Source: JAWLCA01 sp050485905
Lineage (GTDB): Bacteria; Pseudomonadota; Alphaproteobacteria; Rhodobacterales; Rhodobacteraceae
Length of the DNA: 11,531 nucleotides
Reading direction: 5' to 3'
Assembly (NCBI GenBank): GCA_050485905.1
Contig: JBJHCH010000118.1
Location: forward strand, 1-11,531
Below are positions 6,395 to 11,531 of this stretch, in pieces; position 1 is the first letter of the stretch; each line of letters starts with the position of its first letter. The position numbers and the translations under genes were made by a program. Under the pieces are notes generated by a model that searched no databases, had not been told where the DNA came from, and saw only the letters and a list, made by a program, of their open reading frames with translations.

Positions 6395-6423
6395 TTGCCG
6401 ATTGGCTAAACCTATCAGATAAG
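6395..6423 (+). promoter_or_regulatory. Candidate promoter of the sulfate transport operon
   Basis: TTGCCG (6395-6400) and GATAAG (6418-6423) are separated by 17 bases, each matching four of six sigma-70 consensus positions, in the most A/T-rich part of the gap. TATC-A-GATA (6413-6421) forms a small symmetrical element overlapping the -10, a possible operator. The start of transcription would be near 6430, leaving a leader of about 185 bases. Confidence 0.4.
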
Positions 6424-6427
6424 AAAA

Positions 6428-6458
6428 CTGTTCTGCGCTTTCCGCAATCTCCGAACAG
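6428..6458 (+). other. Stem-loop at the start of the cysA leader
   Basis: CTGTTC (6428-6433) pairs with GAACAG (6453-6458). Inside, TGCG (6434-6437) pairs with CGCA (6443-6446) around CTTTC, leaving a six-base bulge ATCTCC. It would be the first structure of the RNA if the proposed promoter is right. A third hairpin, CAAGG/CCTTG, lies at 6548-6562. Together they suggest a structured leader; function is unproven. Confidence 0.35.
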
Positions 6459-6589
6459 ATCACTGCAACCCAGCACTCCGACGATGCCGCTGTTATCTCG
6501 CGCCTGTGTAGGACGGGATATCGGTCGTGTGGCGGCGGCCAAGCGGACAAGGCACGCCCTTGCCGGCAGGAAGAACGTTTTCTAGGTGA

Positions 6590-6601
6590 CCGTTCGAACG
6601 G
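6590..6601. repeat. 12-bp perfect palindrome beside the cysA ribosome binding site
   Basis: CCGTTCGAACGG is a perfect palindrome. Its last two bases are the start of GGAGAGAG, the cysA Shine-Dalgarno (6600-6607). As DNA it could be an operator; as RNA a small TCGA-loop hairpin could influence ribosome access. Confidence 0.5.
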
Positions 6602-6614
6602 AGAGAGCCAGACC

Positions 6615-7724
6615 ATGTCGATCGCAATTTCGCAGATGACCAGACGTTTCGGGCAGACCGAAGTGCTGCGTGGAATCGATCTGGATGTGCAGAAGGGCGA
6701 GCTTGTCGCCCTGCTCGGTCCCTCTGGCTCGGGCAAGACCACGCTTCTGAAGATCATCGCCGGGCTAGACTGGCCTGATGCCGGGCGGCTCCTCGTGGAC
6801 GGGCAGGATTGGCTGCACCTTGCCGCGCAGGAACGTCGCACAGGTTTCGTCTTCCAGCATTACGCACTGTTTCCACATATGACGGTGCGCGACAACATTG
6901 CCTTCGGTCTGACCGTGCGCCCGAGCGCCGAACGGCCAGGCAAATCGGTGATCGCGGCACGGGTTGAGGAGCTGCTGGCGTTCCTGCAGATCGCCCATCT
7001 GGCCGACCGTTATCCGACGCAGCTATCTGGCGGACAGCGACAGCGCGTAGCCCTTGGTCGGGCGCTGGCCATCGAACCGAAGGTGCTGCTGCTGGATGAA
7101 CCCTTCGGTGCGCTCGACGCTGCAATCCGGCGCGATCTTCGGCGCTGGCTCAGGGGCGTGCACGACGCAACCGGGTCCACCACGATCTTCGTCACCCATG
7201 ATCAAGAGGAAGCCTTTGAGCTTGCCGACCGCGTGGTGGTTATGGGCGAGGGACGGATCGAGCAGATCGGCCATGCCGATGCGATCCATGACCATCCGGC
7301 CACCCCTTTCGTCGCGCGCTTCATGGGCGCAACGGTGGAAGTGCCGGTTACGCTTCAGGCCGGTCGGGCCGAGGGTCCGGGGCTGGACCTGACCGGGCTT
7401 GCCCGCCGGGCGCTGCCCGATGGGCCTGCGCGGCTGTTTGTGCGGCCCGAGGATGTGACGCCGGTGCCCGATGCTGATGCACCATGGCGGATCACCTCGC
7501 GCACCAGCAACGGCGCGCATCTGCGGCTGGTTCTGCGCCATCCTGACCTCGGCGAAGCCGAGGCCGACGTGCCACGCCGCGCTGTCCAGGCCGAAGCCCT
7601 GACCGAAAGTGCGCCAGTGCACCTTCGGATCGAGGCAGGAACAATCTTCCCGGGCGAGCGCCGCGCCGCCGCGCTCTCGACAGCACCCGAACGCAAATCT
7701 CTCAAACTGGAGTCCTCTCGATGA
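6615..7724 (+). CDS. cysA: Sulfate/thiosulfate ABC transporter, ATP-binding protein CysA
   Basis: CysA hydrolyses ATP on the cytoplasmic face to drive sulfate and thiosulfate import. The product is 369 residues. The ABC domain shows Walker A GPSGSGKT (35-42), Q-loop Gln81 in FVFQHYALFPHMTVRDNIAFGL, signature LSGGQ (137-141), Walker B VLLLDEPFGALD (157-168) and switch His195 in VTHDQEEA. From about 240 a TOBE-like C-terminal domain follows (ARLFVRPEDVTPV), as in CysA. The ATG at 6615 follows GGAGAGAG by about eight bases. It is the first gene of the operon, whereas in enteric bacteria cysA comes after the binding protein and permeases. The stop overlaps the binding-protein start (ATGA). Its identity as a sulfate rather than another oxyanion ATPase rests on its partners. 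Confidence 0.95.
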   Translation: MSIAISQMTRRFGQTEVLRGIDLDVQKGELVALLGPSGSGKTTLLKIIAGLDWPDAGRLLVDGQDWLHLAAQERRTGFVFQHYALFPHMTVRDNIAFGLTVRPSAERPGKSVIAARVEELLAFLQIAHLADRYPTQLSGGQRQRVALGRALAIEPKVLLLDEPFGALDAAIRRDLRRWLRGVHDATGSTTIFVTHDQEEAFELADRVVVMGEGRIEQIGHADAIHDHPATPFVARFMGATVEVPVTLQAGRAEGPGLDLTGLARRALPDGPARLFVRPEDVTPVPDADAPWRITSRTSNGAHLRLVLRHPDLGEAEADVPRRAVQAEALTESAPVHLRIEAGTIFPGERRAAALSTAPERKSLKLESSR

Positions 7725-8725
7725 AACGCCCCCTTCTAGCCGCCGTGCTGGCGCTGGCCCCCGTCCTTGGAACTGCGACCCCCGCCGCCGCGCAGGATAA
7801 CCTGCTGAACGTCAGCTACGACATCGCCCGCGAACTTTTCGAGGCGCTCAACCCGGCATTTGCAGCGTACTGGCAGGAAACGACGGGCCGCACGGTTACC
7901 ATCGACCAAAGCCACGGTGGCACCTCACGGCAGGCGCGCGCAATCCTCGAAGGGTTGAATGCCGATGTGGTGACCTTCAACCAGGAAACCGACATCGACA
8001 TGCTGGCCGAAGGCGGCCTCGTGCCCGCCGACTGGCGTGACCTGCTGCCAAACGGCGCCTCGCCCTACCACTCGCTGCCTGCCTTTCTGGTGCGCGCGGG
8101 TAACCCCAAGAACATCCAGGACTGGGACGACCTAGCGCGTGACGACGTGGCCCCGGTTTTCCCCAATCCCAAGACCAGCGGCAACGCGCGTTACACCTAT
8201 CTGGCGGCCTATGCCTATGAACTCTCCCGCAACGGTGGCGATCAAGAGGGTGCGCAAGCCTTTGTGCGCGCGATCTTTGACAGCGTGCCGGTCTTCGATA
8301 CCGGCGGGCGGGCAGCGACCCAGACCTTTGCAGAGCGCAACATGGGCGACGTGCTGGTGACGTTCGAGGCCGAAACCGGGGGGATCGCCGCCGAATACGC
8401 TGCCCTAGGATTCGAGCGGGTGACACCGTCACAAAGCCTGTTTGCAGCCTTCCCCGTTGCAGTCGTTGCCGAAAATGCCGAGCGCAACGGCTCGACCGAA
8501 GTAGCGAACGCGTATCTGGAATGGCTGTACGGCCCCGAGGCGCAGCGCATTCTGGCCGAGCATTTCTATCGCGTGACGGACGAGACAGTGGCAGCGGAGT
8601 TCGCCGACAGTCTGCCTGCTGTCGAACTGGTGACAGTCGATGATGTGTTCGGCGGTTGGGACGCGATCCGGGCCGAGCATCTGGCCGATGGCGCCATCCT
8701 CGACCAGGTTTTCGTGAACCAGTAA
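7721..8725 (+). CDS. Periplasmic sulfate-binding protein (Sbp/CysP family)
   Basis: This protein captures sulfate or thiosulfate in the periplasm and delivers it to the CysTW channel. It has 334 residues. A Sec signal peptide (KR, then a hydrophobic run, then PAAAQ) is likely cut after Ala24, leaving a mature protein of about 310 residues. Family segments are LLNVSYDIARELF, QSHGGTSRQARAIL (63-76), ADVVTFNQETDID and FPNPKTSGNARYTYLAAY (147-164), then AFPVAVV and EWLYGPEAQRILAEHFYR. The Ser-Tyr, Ser-His-Gly-Gly and Thr-Ser-Gly groups are those that hold the dehydrated oxyanion in Sbp. Whether it prefers sulfate (Sbp) or thiosulfate (CysP) cannot be read with confidence. The start overlaps the cysA stop; GGAG lies just upstream inside cysA. 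Confidence 0.94.
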   Translation: MKRPLLAAVLALAPVLGTATPAAAQDNLLNVSYDIARELFEALNPAFAAYWQETTGRTVTIDQSHGGTSRQARAILEGLNADVVTFNQETDIDMLAEGGLVPADWRDLLPNGASPYHSLPAFLVRAGNPKNIQDWDDLARDDVAPVFPNPKTSGNARYTYLAAYAYELSRNGGDQEGAQAFVRAIFDSVPVFDTGGRAATQTFAERNMGDVLVTFEAETGGIAAEYAALGFERVTPSQSLFAAFPVAVVAENAERNGSTEVANAYLEWLYGPEAQRILAEHFYRVTDETVAAEFADSLPAVELVTVDDVFGGWDAIRAEHLADGAILDQVFVNQ

Positions 8726-8728
8726 GCC

Positions 8729-9580
8729 ATGACCGCCGTCGCCGATCCGCCGATCCGCGCCAGGCGCGTCTTGCCGGGGTTCACACTGAGCCTCGGCACG
8801 ACGCTGCTGTATCTGACGCTGATCGTCTTGATCCCGGTCATCGCGCTGGTGCTGAAGGGCGCCGAGATGGGGCCGGAGCGGTTCTGGCGCATTGTCAGCA
8901 GTCCACGTGCGGTCGCTGCCTTTCAGATCACCCTGACGGCGGCGGTGATCGCGACGATCTTCAACGCAATCTACGGCCTGCTGATGGCCTGGGTGCTGGT
9001 GCGATACGAATTTCCCGGCAAGCGTATCCTTGATGCGCTTATGGATGTGCCTTTCGCCCTGCCCACCGCAGTCGCAGGCCTGTCCCTGACCGCACTCTTT
9101 TCCGCGAATGGCTGGTTCGGCGCGATGCTGCATCCGGCAGGAATCCCGGTCGTCTATACCATCTGGGGCATTGCGCTGGCCATGGCCTTCACCTCGGTCC
9201 CCTTCGTGGTGCGTACTGTTCAGCCGGTGCTGGAGGATATTGACCCCGCGCTGGAACAGGCGGCCGTAACGCTCGGCGCGCGACCCTGGACGATCTCCGC
9301 CCGCGTAGTCTTTCCCGCCATCCTGCCCGCCTGGCTCGCCGGTTGCACCACCGCCTTTGCCCGCAGCCTGGGAGAGTTCGGGGCCATCGTCTTCATCGCC
9401 GGCAACCTGCCCTTTCAGACCGAGATCGCGGCCCTGCTCGCCTATATCCGTCTTGAGGAGTTTGACTACAACGGCGCCGCCGCCATCGCGCTGGTTCTAC
9501 TGGCCTTCGCGCTGGTTCTGCTGCTTATCTCGAACCTGCTGCAATTCTGGGCCTCACGCTACCGCGAGACCAGCCGATGA
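8729..9580 (+). CDS. cysT: Sulfate ABC transporter permease CysT (CysU)
   Basis: CysT is one of two inner-membrane subunits forming the sulfate channel. The product is 283 residues with about six membrane helices: roughly 20-42, 65-90, 105-125, 141-162, 205-225 and 250-273. LPTAVAGLSLTALF (111-124) is typical of CysT. The cytoplasmic EAA loop that docks CysA is EQAAVTLGARPWTISARVVF (176-195). SLGEFGAIVFIAGNLPFQTE follows at about 213. Only three bases separate it from the binding-protein stop and no good Shine-Dalgarno is visible before the ATG at 8729, so translation probably depends on ribosomes ending upstream. It overlaps cysW by four bases. Confidence 0.95.
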   Translation: MTAVADPPIRARRVLPGFTLSLGTTLLYLTLIVLIPVIALVLKGAEMGPERFWRIVSSPRAVAAFQITLTAAVIATIFNAIYGLLMAWVLVRYEFPGKRILDALMDVPFALPTAVAGLSLTALFSANGWFGAMLHPAGIPVVYTIWGIALAMAFTSVPFVVRTVQPVLEDIDPALEQAAVTLGARPWTISARVVFPAILPAWLAGCTTAFARSLGEFGAIVFIAGNLPFQTEIAALLAYIRLEEFDYNGAAAIALVLLAFALVLLLISNLLQFWASRYRETSR

Positions 9581-10407
9581 GCACGGCCACCATGACCCAT
9601 CTGCCTGGCCAGTCGCGGAGGGGTGAGCGCCTGCTCATCGGCCTTGCAGTCGGCCTGACACTCCTGTTCATCGCCGCACCGCTGGCCTTCATTTTCGCCC
9701 GCGCCTTCTCCCGCGGGTGGGAGGTCTATGCCGCCAACATCCTGCACCCGATGACCCTGCACGCGATCTGGCTGACCACGATCACGGCAGTTATTGTCGT
9801 GCCGCTCAACGTCGCCTTCGGCATCGCCGCCGCCTGGGCCGTCGCCAAGCACCGCTTTCCGGGGCGGGGGATCCTTGTAACCATCATCGAGATCCCGTTC
9901 TCGATCTCGCCCATCATCGCCGGCATCTGCTACCTGCTGCTTTACGGGCGGCAGGGGCTGCTGGGACCATGGCTGCAGGCCAATGACCTGCAGGTGATGT
10001 TCGCACTGCCCGGCATCGTGTTGGTGACGATGTTCGTCACCGCCCCCTTCGTCGCGCGCGAGGTGCTGCCGCTGATGCAGGCGCAGGGGACCGAGCAGGA
10101 ACAGGCGGCGGTGACGCTGGGTGCGAGCGGCTGGCAGGTGTTCCGGCGGGTGACGCTCCCCAACATCAAATGGGCGCTGCTATATGGCGCGGTCCTCTGC
10201 ACCGCACGGGCGGTAGGCGAGTTCGGCGGCGTTTCGGTCGTCTCGGGCAACATCCGCGGCCAGACAAACACCCTGCCGCTGCATGTCGAACTGCTGTTCA
10301 ACGATCTGAACGCAGTCGGTGCCTTCGCCGCAGCCTCGACGCTCACGCTTATCGCCATCGTCGCGCTGGTGGTGAAGGCCGTGCTCGAAAGCCGGAAGGC
10401 AGGCTGA
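9577..10407 (+). CDS. cysW: Sulfate ABC transporter permease CysW
   Basis: CysW is the second channel subunit, pairing with CysT. The product is 276 residues with about six membrane helices after a hydrophilic start. IPFSISPIIAGICYLLLYG (106-124) is typical of CysW. The EAA loop is EQAAVTLGASGWQVFRRVTL (175-194). FGGVSVVSGNIRGQTNTLPL (216-235) is a further CysW hallmark. The ATG at 9577 overlaps the cysT stop (ATGA); an in-frame ATG at 9592 is the only near alternative. It is the last gene of the compact transport operon, with 114 bases before chrA. Confidence 0.95.
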   Translation: MSTATMTHLPGQSRRGERLLIGLAVGLTLLFIAAPLAFIFARAFSRGWEVYAANILHPMTLHAIWLTTITAVIVVPLNVAFGIAAAWAVAKHRFPGRGILVTIIEIPFSISPIIAGICYLLLYGRQGLLGPWLQANDLQVMFALPGIVLVTMFVTAPFVAREVLPLMQAQGTEQEQAAVTLGASGWQVFRRVTLPNIKWALLYGAVLCTARAVGEFGGVSVVSGNIRGQTNTLPLHVELLFNDLNAVGAFAAASTLTLIAIVALVVKAVLESRKAG

Positions 10408-10477
10408 TCCGTTTCCCGACCCGGCGGGCTCTTCGCTTTCCGTGCGAACGGATGTAGGAGAACACGAACCGATCACG

Positions 10478-10497
10478 CCGGAAGGGGTTGCCTCCGG
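10478..10497 (+). other. Stem-loop in the cysW-chrA gap
   Basis: CCGGA-(A)-GG pairs with CC-TCCGG around GGTTG, a seven-base-pair stem with one bulged A, ending 24 bases before the chrA ATG. It has no T tract, so it is not a good terminator. A weaker CCCG/CGGG hairpin followed by CTCTTCGCTTT lies at 10415-10428. An AGGAGA (10455-10460) has no start codon at the right distance. The gap shows no clear promoter. Confidence 0.3.
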
Positions 10498-10521
10498 ATC
10501 GACGACGAACCGGACGCCGCC

Positions 10522-11531
10522 ATGCAGGACCGCCCCTATCCGACGCTGATGGAAGCCACCCGCATCTGGGCGCGCATCGGATTGCTGAGCTTCGGCGGGC
10601 CGGCGGGGCAGATCGCGCTGATGCACCGCATCCTGGTCGAGGAGAACCGCTGGCTGGGCGAGAAGCGGTTTCTGCACGCGCTCAACTACTGCATGCTCCT
10701 GCCCGGCCCCGAGGCGATGCAGCTTGCCGTCTATATCGGATGGCTGATGCACCGGACGGCGGGCGGCATTATCGCTGGCGTCTTGTTCGTTCTGCCCGGC
10801 GTCGTGTCGATCATGGCGCTGAGCTGGATCTACGCGCTCTACGGCAATGTGGGCGCGGTCGAGGCGCTTTTTTTCGGACTCAAGGCCGCGGTTCTGGCGA
10901 TCGTCGCCCAAGCGGTCTATCGCATCGGCACGCGTGCGCTGAGAAATGGCGCGATGATCGCCATTGCGGCCGCCTCGTTCGTGGCGATCTTTGGTTTCGG
11001 CGTGCCGTTTCCGCTGATCATCCTTGCGGCCGGGCTGATCGGCTTCTCCGGCGCGCGGGCGGGGCTGGCCGCCTTTCGTGGCGGTGGTGGGCATGGTTCG
11101 GTCGGCAAGGTGCAGGTCGCGGATGCCGATACGCTGCTGGGGGAGGAATCGCCGGACCATACCGCCGTCAATCGTGCCCATGCGCTGCGCATCTCGGCGG
11201 CGTTCCTGTTCTTGTGGCTCACCCCCGTTGCGCTTCTTTTCGCCGCACTCGGCCCTGCCAATGTCTTTGCCCAGATTGCCGGCTTCTTTAGCATCATGGC
11301 CGTCGTCACCTTCGGCGGCGCCTACGCTGTGCTGGCCTATGTCGCACAGGAGGCGGTGCAGAACTTCGGCTGGCTCGCTCCGGGCGAGATGCTGGACGGG
11401 CTGGGCATGGCGGAAACCACGCCTGGGCCGCTGATCATGGTGACGCAGTTCGTGGGCTTCATGGGCGCGTTGCGCGACGCTGGTGGGCTGTCTCCGCTGG
11501 CAGCGGGAACGCTCGGGGGTCTACTCACCAC
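10522..11531 (+). CDS. chrA: Chromate transporter ChrA (3' end outside window)
   Basis: CHR-family proteins export chromate from the cytoplasm, lowering chromate toxicity; some members may handle sulfate. At least 336 residues are visible without a stop; full-length two-domain members have roughly 400-450, so about 60-110 are missing. The first half has IGLLSFGGPAGQIALMHR (19-36) and LLPGPEAMQLAVYIGWL (59-75). After a hydrophilic linker (about 185-220) the second half repeats the pattern: VVTFGGAYAVLAYVAQ (261-276) and GMAETTPGPLIMVTQFVGF (295-313). The paired FGG and PGP motifs are the family signature. The ATG at 10522 is the first possible start: no in-frame ATG, GTG or TTG occurs in the preceding 80 bases. 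The Shine-Dalgarno is poor. A longer frame at 10488-11291 on the same strand is a shadow. Confidence 0.93.
   Translation, partial: MQDRPYPTLMEATRIWARIGLLSFGGPAGQIALMHRILVEENRWLGEKRFLHALNYCMLLPGPEAMQLAVYIGWLMHRTAGGIIAGVLFVLPGVVSIMALSWIYALYGNVGAVEALFFGLKAAVLAIVAQAVYRIGTRALRNGAMIAIAAASFVAIFGFGVPFPLIILAAGLIGFSGARAGLAAFRGGGGHGSVGKVQVADADTLLGEESPDHTAVNRAHALRISAAFLFLWLTPVALLFAALGPANVFAQIAGFFSIMAVVTFGGAYAVLAYVAQEAVQNFGWLAPGEMLDGLGMAETTPGPLIMVTQFVGFMGALRDAGGLSPLAAGTLGGLLT

Larger units (their letters stand above)
6226..6614 (+). other. 389-base intergenic region and cysA leader
   Basis: No convincing gene lies here. Frames on both strands are short, Arg/Ser-rich and unlike any family. The first half holds a GC-rich inverted repeat (TCGCGC-AC-GCGCGA, 6308-6321) and a tandem 8-base repeat. 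From about 6382 the DNA becomes richer in A and T and shows a likely promoter. The remaining about 185 bases would be an untranslated leader with several possible stem-loops before cysA. No clear pyrD terminator with a T tract is visible. Confidence 0.6.

Noticed and set aside
6108..6585. Frames on both strands in the pyrD-cysA gap (minus 6108-6542, plus 6265-6585)
   Set aside because: No Shine-Dalgarno, Arg/Ser-rich composition, no motif, and the minus frame runs into the 3' end of pyrD. The stretch looks regulatory rather than coding.
10180..11181. A 333-codon minus-strand frame opposite cysW and chrA
   Set aside because: It crosses the end of cysW, the intergenic gap and chrA with Arg/Asp/Gln-rich composition, as expected of a non-coding shadow.
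10488..11291. A 267-codon plus-strand frame at the window end
   Set aside because: Its translation is Arg/Gly-rich without family character, whereas the neighbouring frame from 10522 gives clear ChrA motifs to the window edge.
1..11531. A mobile element, prophage, toxin-antitoxin or defence system
   Set aside because: All genes are recognisable housekeeping or transport genes in plausible operons; no transposase, integrase, terminal repeats or attachment duplication beside the tRNA-Gly was seen.

Overview
The window looks like ordinary chromosomal DNA from a high-GC alphaproteobacterium, most likely of the Rhodobacterales/Rhodobacteraceae (Paracoccus-Rhodobacter type). This is inferred from protein sequence character and gene order: rimM-trmD-rplS-rpmE followed by a MipZ-type ParA ATPase, a TrmD with a long N-terminal extension, and strong use of GC-ending codons. 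No taxonomic search was possible.

Layout. Positions 1-1848 form a translation operon: the end of rimM (16S rRNA processing), trmD (m1G37 tRNA methylation), rplS (L19) and rpmE (L31), all on the plus strand, with rimM and trmD overlapping by ATGA. Positions 1939-2748 encode MipZ, the division-site positioning ATPase. A single tRNA-Gly(GCC) gene with an encoded CCA follows (2834-2908). It ends at a strong, apparently bidirectional terminator shared with a convergent BCCT-family osmolyte transporter gene (2967-4613, minus strand). The 4614-4831 divergent region holds two inverted repeats and a possible 47-codon upstream ORF. Then come a DUF952 protein and quinone-type dihydroorotate dehydrogenase (pyrD), overlapping by GTGA.

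After a 389-base gap with a plausible promoter and a potentially structured leader, a tightly packed sulfate ABC transporter operon runs cysA - sbp/cysP - cysT - cysW (6615-10407; ATGA overlaps at two junctions and a 3-base gap at the third). After a further 114 bases a chromate transporter gene (chrA) begins and runs off the window end. Sulfate permease is the known entry route of the sulfate analogue chromate, so an importer beside an exporter is functionally coherent.

I do not see a convincing novel biological system. The observations most worth a second look are the cysA leader (stem-loops, a 12-bp palindrome next to the ribosome binding site), the duplicated ribosome-binding-site motif and upstream ORF before the BCCT gene, and the chrA-sulfate permease pairing.
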